A stretch of 64,000 nt of DNA from CAILHX01 sp964511385 (GTDB lineage Bacteria; Pseudomonadota; Gammaproteobacteria; Burkholderiales; Methylophilaceae), in contig CAZEFE010000007.1 in assembly GCA_964511385.1 (NCBI GenBank), positions 124,001 through 188,000 on the forward strand, in the 5' to 3' direction. A program made the position numbers and the translations under genes. Positions 8,057 to 15,993 of this stretch are shown here, in pieces. The notes beneath the pieces were generated by a model. It did not search any database. It worked only from the letters and a program-made list of their open reading frames with translations, and was not told the origin of the DNA. How positions within the stretch are numbered: position 1 is the stretch's first letter; each line of letters starts with the position of its first letter.

Positions 8057-9199
8057 TTATTCTTCAGGATCGAAATCCAGTTCTTTGGGCACGGGCAATT
8101 CGGTTGGTTTCAACGGCTCAGCGCCTTCGCCGCTATTATAGCTGCGAAGTTGGTAAATATACGCCAGAACTTCTGCAACTGCAGCAAACAAGGCGGAGGG
8201 GATTTCCTGATCCAACTCGGCATGTTTGTACAAGGCGCGCGCAAGCGGTGGTGCTTCCATGATGGGAATGCCGTGTTCTTCGCCGATTTCGCGGATGCGC
8301 TGCGCCAGCAGATAACTGCCTTTGGCGACCACCTTGGGCGCACTCATGGCCTCTGACTTGTACATCAGCGCCACGGCATAGTGCGTCGGGTTGGTCACAA
8401 TCACGTCCGCTTTCGGCACTTCGGCCATCATGCGCTTGCGTGCGGCTTCACGCTGCAAGGCGCGAATACGGCCTTTGACGTGCGGATCACCTTCGCTTTC
8501 GCGCATTTCCTTGCGCACTTCTTCCTTGGTCATGCGCAGCTTGCGGTGATATTCCCAAAGCTGGAACGGGACGTCCATGACCACAATCAGCAGCATCGTG
8601 GCGGATAACCAGATGAAACTCCACGCCAGAATGTGCAGGAAATGCGGGATGCCACCGGTGATGGGTTCGGCAATCAGCGTGAGAATTTCGTCCTTGCGGT
8701 CCCAGATGATCCAGAAAGCGATGCTGCCGATTAGCACCGATTTCATCACGGCCTTGATCATCTCCACGATGCCGGTCCAGGAGATGATCCGGGCAATACC
8801 CTTGAGCGGATTGACGCGGGCAAAATCCGCCTTGATGGCCTCCGAACTGAACATCCAGCCGCCGATGGAGGCCGGGGCGGCAAGTGCGGCGATGACCAGC
8901 ACCAGAGCCAGGGGCGACATCAGGATCAAAGCGGCAATGACCGACTCGACAAAGCCGCGCCACAACAGCATGGGGTCGCGCAGTGATGCGTAGGAAAAGG
9001 TGAACCAATGCTGCATCATGGCATGCAGCCCGTTGGCAAACTTGGGCCCCAGTATCAGCAGGGCAATCGCCCCGGACATGATGATGGCGAAGGTGTTCAG
9101 TTCCCGCGAGCGGGGAACGTTGCCTTTGTTGCGCGCTTCTTCCAGGCGTCTGGCCGACGCCGGTTCAGTTCGTTCGAGGTCGCTGTCTTCTTCAGCCAT
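8057..9199 (-). CDS. flhB: Flagellar export apparatus protein FlhB
   Basis: A 380-residue export-gate protein that switches substrate specificity from rod/hook to filament subunits. Four membrane segments lie in the first 210 residues. The self-cleaving NPTH motif is at residues 270-273 (VTNPTHYAVAL), so autocleavage between Asn270 and Pro271 is expected. It is the first gene of a short flhB-flhA operon. A TATAAT hexamer lies 26 bp upstream of its start. Confidence 0.97.
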   Translation of the reverse strand: MAEEDSDLERTEPASARRLEEARNKGNVPRSRELNTFAIIMSGAIALLILGPKFANGLHAMMQHWFTFSYASLRDPMLLWRGFVESVIAALILMSPLALVLVIAALAAPASIGGWMFSSEAIKADFARVNPLKGIARIISWTGIVEMIKAVMKSVLIGSIAFWIIWDRKDEILTLIAEPITGGIPHFLHILAWSFIWLSATMLLIVVMDVPFQLWEYHRKLRMTKEEVRKEMRESEGDPHVKGRIRALQREAARKRMMAEVPKADVIVTNPTHYAVALMYKSEAMSAPKVVAKGSYLLAQRIREIGEEHGIPIMEAPPLARALYKHAELDQEIPSALFAAVAEVLAYIYQLRSYNSGEGAEPLKPTELPVPKELDFDPEE

Positions 9200-9224
9200 G
9201 TTTTATCCCAACCAGACGGCTGTG

Positions 9225-9230
9225 ATTATA
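9225..9230 (-). promoter_or_regulatory. Possible -10 element for flhB
   Basis: The minus strand reads TATAAT here, 26 bp upstream of the flhB start. A -35 element at the usual distance would fall inside the terminator hairpin of the receptor gene and is a poor match, so the assignment rests on the -10 alone. Confidence 0.35.
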
Positions 9231-9236
9231 GCGCAA

Positions 9237-9264
9237 CAAAAAACCCGCCAAGTGGCGGGTTTTT
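9237..9264. terminator. Rho-independent terminator after TonB-dependent receptor
   Basis: AAACCCGCC and GGCGGGTTT form a 9-bp stem around an AAGT loop, flanked by A and T runs. It lies just past the receptor stop codon on the minus strand and insulates the receptor from flhB. Confidence 0.88.
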
Positions 9265-9281
9265 AAGGGAAAACAAAAAGC

Positions 9282-11396
9282 TCAGAACTGGTAGCCCAGA
9301 TTCAGGCCCACAGTCCAGTTGCGGGGGGCACCGGGCTCAAACGCCGCGGCGGTGTTGACGCGCACGGAACTGACGTAAACCCTGTCGGTCAGGTTGTCGA
9401 TGCGGGCGTATTCGTTGAGCCTCCATGCCCCGATTTTTTGTACGAACCCGCCGCGCAGATTGAACAACGTGAAGGCGTCGGCCTTGATGGTGTTGGCGTC
9501 ATTGGCGAAGGTGTCGCTGAAATGCATGCCTTCAATTGCGGTGGAGAAACCTGATGCCGGATGTTTCCACGACAGCTCGGCATAGGTGGTGGAGGTATAG
9601 GTGCCAGGGATCTTGTTGCCGGCAGCGACGTTGGTGCAGGGCGCGCTGCCGGTACAGAATGCATCCTTGAATTCTGCGTTCATGCGGGTGTAGGCCGCGT
9701 AGAAGTTGAAGTTGTAAGGTAATGCGCTGTCCAGCGAAAGCTCAAGCCCGTAGCGTTCGGTGTCGCCGGCATTCTTGAACGATGCGGTGGTGCCGGTGCC
9801 GAGGTCGGTAACAATTTCCTTCTCGGTATCCACCTTGAACAATGCCGCATTGACGCGGGTATTGTCCGTCACAAAAGCCTTGGCGCCAATTTCGTAGTTT
9901 CTGCTCTTGCTCGGCTGCACCGTGAGGTTGGGGCCGGTGCCAGTTGCCGGGTTGCTATAGGTCAGTTCTACGAAAGTCGGCGTTTCGAAACCGCGCCCGT
10001 AATTGGCGTACAGATTCACCGTCGGGGTCAGTTTGAAGGTGACGCCCGCTACCGGACTGGTGTTGGTGAACTCCAGCGTGCCGCTGCCATCCGGGTCGGC
10101 AAGGGTGGCTGGCATCCGGTCCTGGATTTCAAAATTCACCCGGGTATGACGTAGCCCGGCGATCAGCAGCCAGCGGTCCGTGGGCTCGAAACTGGCTTGC
10201 ACGAACTGGTCGAAGTTATAGACGGTTTGCTGTTCGTTACGGGTCGGCGTGGGGATGATGATGCCGTTTGCGGCGTTGTATTGCTTGCGGTTGTCGTCCA
10301 TGGTGTCATAGTTGAGGCCCGCGGTCAGTGTGAATGGGCGCCCTGCCAAGGCGTCCTTGTAGGTCCAGCGCGCATCCAGGCCGCCGTAATTGCGGTCAAT
10401 GCCGGCCACCCGGCCGGTGGCGCCCAGCTGCTGGTATTGCAGGTTCTCGCGGACGCCGTAATAGCCCATCAGGCGCACGCTCTGTTGTTCAGAAATGGCA
10501 TGATCCACAACCAGGCCGCTTTGTACGTGGGTACGGTCAACGCGGGTATTGCGGGCGATGGCATTGGTGCCAGCCTGGCTGGGGTCTTGCTGGAACTGTG
10601 CCGGTGTGAGGCTCAGCGGGTCTTGTGTTTCCGGCTGGTCAAGCGCCGTGGCCAGCAAGGTGATTTTTGTCGCATCGCTGGGGCTGAACGAAAGCTTGGC
10701 GTGCAGCATGTCGCGAACGGCGCTGCTGTGATCGCGGTAGCCGTCGGTGCTGTAGTGTGAGGCATTCACGACGTAATTCAAACCGTTCTGTTCGCCTTCA
10801 AAGGTGAGGGTGTCGCGGTAGGTGTTGTAACTGCCAAACGTGATGCCGCCGGATACGGTGGGCTGTTTTGCGCCGTCCTTGGTCAGGATTTGCACGACGC
10901 CGCCGGAAGAGTTGCCGTACAGCGCGGAAAACGGGCCGCGCATGAATTCGACCTGTTTTGCCGTGTCGAGGTTGAAAGTGCCGGTTTGGCCTTGGCCATC
11001 CGGCATGGTCATGGGGATGCCGTCGGCGTACAGGCGCACACCGCGTACGCCGAACTGCGAGCGTGCTCCGAAGCCGCGCGTGGAGATGGCCAGATCCTGC
11101 CCGAGGTTGAAGCGGTTGTTGACCACTACCCCCGGCACGCGCACCGAAACTTCGGAAAGATTGACCTGCGCCTGGCTGTCGCGGATGGTGTTGCCATCAA
11201 CCGCGTCGATCGAAACCGGCAAGTCGAAACTGTTCTGCTCGATACGGGTGGCGGTGACCACCACCGGGGAAAGCAGCAAATGGTTGGCGGCTTCTACCTC
11301 ATCCTGCGTCAGGGGCGCGGCGAGAGCGAGCATCGGGGTGGCCATGGCGCTAGCCAGGGCCAAGTTCAGGGTTCGGTACTGAAATGGAAAGGTCAT
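9282..11396 (-). CDS. TonB-dependent outer-membrane receptor, YncD/PqqU-like
   Basis: A 704-residue outer-membrane receptor with a signal peptide (cleavage near residue 27), a candidate TonB box (SPVVVTATR at about residues 43-51), a plug domain and a C-terminal barrel ending in aromatic Phe. The plug motifs ISTRGFGARSQFG, RLYADGIPMTMPDGQGQ and RGPFSALYGNSSGG closely match E. coli YncD (PqqU), the PQQ receptor, as I recall that sequence. The barrel motif GRGFETPTFVELTYS also matches. PQQ uptake is therefore a reasonable hypothesis, in line with the quinoprotein-relay genes nearby; a siderophore receptor is the alternative. It follows moeA by 85 bp on the same strand. Confidence 0.85.
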   Translation of the reverse strand: MTFPFQYRTLNLALASAMATPMLALAAPLTQDEVEAANHLLLSPVVVTATRIEQNSFDLPVSIDAVDGNTIRDSQAQVNLSEVSVRVPGVVVNNRFNLGQDLAISTRGFGARSQFGVRGVRLYADGIPMTMPDGQGQTGTFNLDTAKQVEFMRGPFSALYGNSSGGVVQILTKDGAKQPTVSGGITFGSYNTYRDTLTFEGEQNGLNYVVNASHYSTDGYRDHSSAVRDMLHAKLSFSPSDATKITLLATALDQPETQDPLSLTPAQFQQDPSQAGTNAIARNTRVDRTHVQSGLVVDHAISEQQSVRLMGYYGVRENLQYQQLGATGRVAGIDRNYGGLDARWTYKDALAGRPFTLTAGLNYDTMDDNRKQYNAANGIIIPTPTRNEQQTVYNFDQFVQASFEPTDRWLLIAGLRHTRVNFEIQDRMPATLADPDGSGTLEFTNTSPVAGVTFKLTPTVNLYANYGRGFETPTFVELTYSNPATGTGPNLTVQPSKSRNYEIGAKAFVTDNTRVNAALFKVDTEKEIVTDLGTGTTASFKNAGDTERYGLELSLDSALPYNFNFYAAYTRMNAEFKDAFCTGSAPCTNVAAGNKIPGTYTSTTYAELSWKHPASGFSTAIEGMHFSDTFANDANTIKADAFTLFNLRGGFVQKIGAWRLNEYARIDNLTDRVYVSSVRVNTAAAFEPGAPRNWTVGLNLGYQF

Positions 11397-11481
11397 GATT
11401 GCGGGTATGTAAAGTTGTTTTCTTGATTGCTTGAGGGTACCCGGATATCTCCTTCTGCAGAATACGGGTTTTCATGAATTT

Positions 11482-12759
11482 TCAGACGATGCCTTCCAGA
11501 ATCTGCACCTGCACGGTTTCTCCGGCAGCCACTCCGGCATTGGAAACCGGCAGCACAATAAAGCAGTTGGCTTCACTCATGGAGCGCAATACGCCGGAAC
11601 TCTGGTTGCCGATCGGGCGTACTTTCCACACGCCATCAGCATCTGAAAACAGGATGCCGCGCTGGAATTCGGTACGCCCGGGTGCTTTTTTCAGCGCTGC
11701 GGTACATGTCGCCGGGAGCAAGGGGACGGGCGGTGGATTGGGCTGCCCCATCAGCACCAGCAACGCGTCGCGCACAAACTGGTAGAACGTCACCATCACG
11801 GCCACCGGATTGCCCGGCAAGCCGAAATAATGGGCATTGCCGATCTTGCCGTAGGCGAGCGGCCGGCCGGGCTTCATGGCGACTTTCCAGAACACCACTT
11901 GCCCCAGTTGGTTGAGCAGTTGTTTCATGTAATCGGCTTCGCCTACGGAGACGCCACCACTGGTGAGGATCACGTCGGCACTGGCCGCGGCTTCATGCAG
12001 GGCCTGTTCCAGCAGTTTGGGGTCGTCGCGGACCACGCCCATGTCGATGATTTCCACGCCCATCCGTTCCAGCATGCCATGGATGGTGTAGCGGTTGCTG
12101 TCGTAGACCTGGCCCTGCTGCAGCGGCTGGCCGATACTGGCCAGTTCGTCGCCGGTGGAGAAAAAGGCAACGCGCAGGCGGCGATAAACCCTGATTTCGC
12201 CGATACCGAGCGAGGCAATCAGCCCCAGGTCGGCGGGCTTGATCCTGTGTCCGACGGGAAACACCACTTGCCCCTGCTTCAGGTCTTCACCGGCCAGGCG
12301 CCGGTTCTGGCCGCGTTTGACGCCTAAGCCGAAACTGATCCGGCTGTCTTCGGTTTGCACATGCTCCTGCATCACTACTGTATCGCATCCCGGTGGCATC
12401 ACCGCGCCGGTCATGATGCGCACGCATTCCCCCGGCTGCACCTGGCCGACAAAGGCATTTCCGGCAAAAGCGGTGCCGGCGATGCGCAGGGTGGTGGTGC
12501 CGTCCGGCTGAATATCGTCGGCGTTGATGGCGTAGCCGTCCATGGCCGAATTGTCATGGTTGGGTACGTTGAAGGGCGAGACGATGTCCTCTGCCAGCAC
12601 CCGGCCCAATGCCGAGCGCAAGGCCAGGGTTTCGCGGGTTTGCACCGGCGTCAGGTAATCGCGGATGTATTTGCGTGCCAAATCCACCGGCATGGAATCG
12701 GGGTCGTAATCGTCGGCGCAACTGGCGGCGCGGATGAAATCTGTTGTCATGGCGGTCAT
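11482..12759 (-). CDS. moeA: Molybdopterin molybdenumtransferase MoeA
   Basis: A 425-residue enzyme that inserts molybdate into adenylated molybdopterin to give Mo-cofactor. Family motifs are present: DNSAMDGYA (about residue 67), TGAVMPPGCDTVV, STGDELASIG and the nucleotide-binding TSGGVSVGEADY. Length and C-terminal domain are normal. The start codon abuts the mobB stop with no gap, so it is the distal gene of the fds/Mo-cofactor operon. Confidence 0.96.
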   Translation of the reverse strand: MTAMTTDFIRAASCADDYDPDSMPVDLARKYIRDYLTPVQTRETLALRSALGRVLAEDIVSPFNVPNHDNSAMDGYAINADDIQPDGTTTLRIAGTAFAGNAFVGQVQPGECVRIMTGAVMPPGCDTVVMQEHVQTEDSRISFGLGVKRGQNRRLAGEDLKQGQVVFPVGHRIKPADLGLIASLGIGEIRVYRRLRVAFFSTGDELASIGQPLQQGQVYDSNRYTIHGMLERMGVEIIDMGVVRDDPKLLEQALHEAAASADVILTSGGVSVGEADYMKQLLNQLGQVVFWKVAMKPGRPLAYGKIGNAHYFGLPGNPVAVMVTFYQFVRDALLVLMGQPNPPPVPLLPATCTAALKKAPGRTEFQRGILFSDADGVWKVRPIGNQSSGVLRSMSEANCFIVLPVSNAGVAAGETVQVQILEGIV

Positions 12760-13320
12760 CTATCGTGTCGAAGCAATGTTGAGGTGAGTGCGCTGCTGTT
12801 GCAGCCATGCCAGCACAAAATCGGCAACGGCCCGCGGGTCGTTCAGGTTGATCTGCGGCAGTGCGCTGTCGGCCACGCCATCGGTGGCGATGGCGATGAT
12901 GTTGCTGTCGCTGGCTGCGAGCAGCGGAAAACCCAGTGATGGCCGGTAAACTTCGATTTTGGCAAAAGGCTCCTGGCGAAAACCTTCCACCAAAATCAGG
13001 TCGGCCAGTGCCGGGTCGAGATGGCTGAGCAGTTCTTCCAGCCTGGGGTCGTGGTTGCCGTCGCTGGTTCGGCTGCGCTCCGTCACCAGCGCCCAGCGCT
13101 TGGCCGAGCCCAGCAGCATTTGCACCGCGCCGGATTCGCGCAGGCGGTAACTGTCCTTGCCAGGGTGGTCGATGTCAAAGGTATGGTGAGCGTGTTTGAT
13201 GACCGAAACCCTCACGCCGCGCTCGGCTAGTACCGGGATCAACTTGGTCAGCAGCGTGGTTTTGCCGATGCCGCTGCCCCAAGCGCAGAACCCCAGCAGC
13301 GGTGTGGCGGACTGAATCAT
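12760..13320 (-). CDS. mobB: Molybdopterin-guanine dinucleotide biosynthesis adaptor MobB
   Basis: A 186-residue GTP-binding adaptor with a P-loop (GSGIGKTTLL at about residues 16-25) and the VIKHAHHTFDIDHPGKDS segment of MobB. It is thought to assist MobA in forming the molybdopterin guanine dinucleotide used by formate dehydrogenases. Its start overlaps the mobA stop by 4 bp and it directly abuts moeA, which indicates translational coupling. Confidence 0.94.
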   Translation of the reverse strand: MIQSATPLLGFCAWGSGIGKTTLLTKLIPVLAERGVRVSVIKHAHHTFDIDHPGKDSYRLRESGAVQMLLGSAKRWALVTERSRTSDGNHDPRLEELLSHLDPALADLILVEGFRQEPFAKIEVYRPSLGFPLLAASDSNIIAIATDGVADSALPQINLNDPRAVADFVLAWLQQQRTHLNIASTR

Positions 13321-13886
13321 GCCGCGGCCTCCAGTTCATCCAGCGTGTTGAGGTTGGCAAATGCCTGTTCCTGATCGTCGAACGGCACTTCGACGAATTT
13401 GAGCGTTTTGTACCAGGTTTCCATCTTGCGGCCGCCGCTTTCCAGAAACCGTGCGAGATGGTCGCGCAGGCTGGTGTTGCACAGGCAGAACACCGGATGC
13501 AACTGGTTGCCGGTTTTCGCCACGGCAATCTCGGCCTGTTGCGTGTGCAGTGCATCCGTCAGCCTGGCAACCAAATCGGCGGGCAGGAAAGGCGTATCGC
13601 AAGGCACTGCGGCAAGCAGGGGCGTCGTTGCTTGCCGCAGGCCCGCGTGCAGGCCGGCGAGCGGCCCGGCATAACCGCTGATGGCGTCAGACACAACGGG
13701 GTAACCGAACTGCTGGTAACGATCGAGTTCACGGTTGGCGTTGATCAGGATGGTGTCCACCTGCGGGGAAAAACGGTCGATGACATGGGAAACCAGCGCT
13801 CTGCCGCGAAACGGGACCAGCCCCTTGTCCACGCCACCCATGCGCCGGCCCATGCCTCCGGCCAGCACGATCCCGGTGATGTCCAT
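13317..13886 (-). CDS. mobA: Molybdenum cofactor guanylyltransferase MobA
   Basis: A 189-residue nucleotidyltransferase that joins GMP to Mo-molybdopterin. The N-terminal GTP-binding loop is visible as LAGGMGRRMGGVDKGLVPFRG, shown here only to mark the family pattern, followed by AVPCDTPFLPADLV with the metal-binding Asp. Only one base separates its start from the moaA stop. The product cofactor is the one required by FdsA of the same operon. Confidence 0.95.
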   Translation of the reverse strand: MDITGIVLAGGMGRRMGGVDKGLVPFRGRALVSHVIDRFSPQVDTILINANRELDRYQQFGYPVVSDAISGYAGPLAGLHAGLRQATTPLLAAVPCDTPFLPADLVARLTDALHTQQAEIAVAKTGNQLHPVFCLCNTSLRDHLARFLESGGRKMETWYKTLKFVEVPFDDQEQAFANLNTLDELEAAA

Positions 13887-13887
13887 G

Positions 13888-14880
13888 TCAGCCGCCCGTC
13901 ATGGACATGAACCTGACCACGGCGGGCTGTGCCCGGTGCAGGTCAAAGTCATGGCCTTCCGGCTTGATTTGCATCGCCTCGATAATGGCGGACTTCAGTG
14001 GGGTGTCGTCATGCGGGTGCTGGCGCAGTAGCGGCATCAGGTCCACTTTGTCGTCCTGCCCCAGACACAGGTACAGTTCGCCTTTGCAGGTAATCCTGAC
14101 GCGGTTGCAGGATTCGCAGAAGTTATGGCTGTGCGGCGAGATGAACCCGATTTTGGTGTTGGTGCCGGGAACGCGCCAGTAGCGTGCCGGGCCGCCGGTG
14201 GTTTCCGCGCTGCTGACCAGGGCGTAGCGCTGCTGCAGCGTCTGCAGGGTTTCCGCGTTGCTGACGAAAGTGGCTTCCCGCGCGTGATCCACCGCGCCCA
14301 ATGGCATTTCTTCAATGAATGCAATGTCGATCTGGTGGTCGATGGCAAACGCTGCCAGTGCCAAGGTTTCATGGTCGTTGATGCCGCGCATCAGCACGCT
14401 GTTAAGCTTGATGCTGTCGAACCCGCTGTCACGCGCGGCAGCAATGCCGGCCAGCACTTTGTTCAGGTCGCCAACGCGCGTGATGCGGCGGAACGTGTCG
14501 GCGTCCAGGCTATCCAGGCTGATGTTGATGCGAGCGACGCCCGCCGCGCGCAATTCCCGCGCCCACTGCGCCAGTTGCGAGCCGTTAGTGGTCAGCACCA
14601 GCTCGCGCAGGCCCGGCAGGTTGCCGATGGCACGGAACAGCGTGATGGCATCCTTGCGCACCAGCGGCTCGCCGCCGGTAATGCGCACCTTGCCCACCCC
14701 CAGGTCGACGAATGCCCTGACGATACGTTCGCACTCTTCCAGCGACAGGATTTCCTCGCGCGGCAGGAATACCATGTCTTCGCCCATGCAATAGGTGCAG
14801 CGGAAATCGCAGCGATCGGTAATGGACAGGCGGATGTAGTCCACTTTCCTGCCGAAACGGTCGATGAGTTGCTGGGGCAT
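13888..14880 (-). CDS. moaA: GTP 3',8-cyclase MoaA
   Basis: A 330-residue radical-SAM enzyme that catalyses the first step of molybdopterin synthesis. The SAM cluster motif CDFRCTYC is at about residues 24-31, and the second cluster ligands are in the C-terminal CESCNRVRITCKGELYLC segment. The protein ends in Gly-Gly, which is needed for activity in this family. It lies 50 bp downstream of fdsD. No moaC, moaD or moaE is in the window, so the rest of the pathway is encoded elsewhere. Confidence 0.97.
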   Translation of the reverse strand: MPQQLIDRFGRKVDYIRLSITDRCDFRCTYCMGEDMVFLPREEILSLEECERIVRAFVDLGVGKVRITGGEPLVRKDAITLFRAIGNLPGLRELVLTTNGSQLAQWARELRAAGVARINISLDSLDADTFRRITRVGDLNKVLAGIAAARDSGFDSIKLNSVLMRGINDHETLALAAFAIDHQIDIAFIEEMPLGAVDHAREATFVSNAETLQTLQQRYALVSSAETTGGPARYWRVPGTNTKIGFISPHSHNFCESCNRVRITCKGELYLCLGQDDKVDLMPLLRQHPHDDTPLKSAIIEAMQIKPEGHDFDLHRAQPAVVRFMSMTGG

Positions 14881-14930
14881 GGTGGCCAGGCCGGAGAGCC
14901 AGTGTGTGGTGGGGGTGGGGCCGAGCGTAA

Positions 14931-15152
14931 TCAGGCCAGCAACTGGCGGTTGCTGCTGATGGCTTCGCTGACGATGGCTTTCAGCCCTTCGCCGCCGTTT
15001 TCGAGGTGGCCGATAATCGCCTTGCGCATGCGCGGGTCCCAGAAGCGCTTGATGTGCGAGGCGATGTCCTGCACCGCTTGCTGGCGGTCGGGTTCGTTCT
15101 CGAAAAAGCTGCCGATCTGGTTGGCCATTTTGACAAGGTGTTGCACGTTCAT
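14931..15152 (-). CDS. fdsD: Formate dehydrogenase delta subunit FdsD
   Basis: A 73-residue protein of the FdsD family found with soluble NAD-dependent formate dehydrogenases. It begins MNVQHLVKMANQIGSFF and contains AVQDIASHIKRFWDPRMR, the conserved core. It is considered a small accessory subunit of the FdsABG complex and may aid maturation. Its start overlaps the fdhD stop by 4 bp. Confidence 0.93.
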   Translation of the reverse strand: MNVQHLVKMANQIGSFFENEPDRQQAVQDIASHIKRFWDPRMRKAIIGHLENGGEGLKAIVSEAISSNRQLLA

Positions 15153-15991
15153 GGTGACTCCTGAGTTAGTCTTTGTGGATTTGCGTAAACGACATGGCTG
15201 TTGTTGCGGGTAAACCCCACCAGTGTCAGTCCGGTTTCTTCGGCGAGGTGGATGGCCAGGCCGGTCGGGGCTGAAATTGCAGCCAATAGGGTAATGCCGA
15301 ACGTCGCAGCTTTCTGCACCATTTCGTAACTGGCGCGGCTGGTAACGATGGCGAAGCCGGCGGTTGGATCGGTACGGGTTTTCGCCAGGGTGCCGATCAG
15401 CTTGTCCAGCGCATTATGCCGTCCGACATCTTCCTCCACGTAGGCAATGCTGCCATCCGCCAGCGCCCATACCGCAGCGTGCGCTGCACCGGTGACGGCC
15501 TGCAACGGTTGTTTGCCGGCCAGATTGCGGAAGGCCGTATGCACTATTTGCGGGGTGATGCCCGTTCCGGCCGCCACTGGTGCCGGGTGGCGGATGACAT
15601 GCTGTAGGCTTTCCGCGCCGCACAACCCGCATCCGGTGCGTCCCGCCATGCTGCGGCGTTTTTGCTTGAGTTCCAGAAAACGCTCCGGCGGGATGGTCAT
15701 GTGCAGTTCTATGCCATCACACACCTCGACCACCTCAATGTCGCGCAATTCGCTGCTGTTGCGGATGATGCCTTCAGTCAGGCTGAAGCCCAGTCCGAAC
15801 TGTTCCAGTGCCGACGGGGTGGCCAGCATCACTGCGTGCGAAATGCCGTTGTAGACCATGGCCACCGGCACTTCGTCAGCAACGCAATCCATGGCCTGAC
15901 TGGTGCTGCCGTTGCTCCAGCGGCTGACCGCAACGGTACGCTGGCTGGGAAACAACGCCGCAGGCTCAGCGGTCAACGGCGTTATGCTCAT
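15149..15991 (-). CDS. fdhD: Formate dehydrogenase accessory sulfurtransferase FdhD
   Basis: A 280-residue protein that transfers sulfur from a cysteine desulfurase to the molybdenum cofactor of formate dehydrogenase. The start at 15991 (MSITPLTAEP) is chosen because it lies 2 bp after the fdsA stop; an upstream in-frame start at 16129 would overlap fdsA by more than 130 bp. The catalytic cysteine pair is in RTGCGLCGAES, and EEDVGRHNALDKLIG is the family core motif. The overlap with fdsD suggests coupled translation. Confidence 0.95.
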   Translation of the reverse strand: MSITPLTAEPAALFPSQRTVAVSRWSNGSTSQAMDCVADEVPVAMVYNGISHAVMLATPSALEQFGLGFSLTEGIIRNSSELRDIEVVEVCDGIELHMTIPPERFLELKQKRRSMAGRTGCGLCGAESLQHVIRHPAPVAAGTGITPQIVHTAFRNLAGKQPLQAVTGAAHAAVWALADGSIAYVEEDVGRHNALDKLIGTLAKTRTDPTAGFAIVTSRASYEMVQKAATFGITLLAAISAPTGLAIHLAEETGLTLVGFTRNNSHVVYANPQRLTQESP

Positions 15992-15993
15992 TG

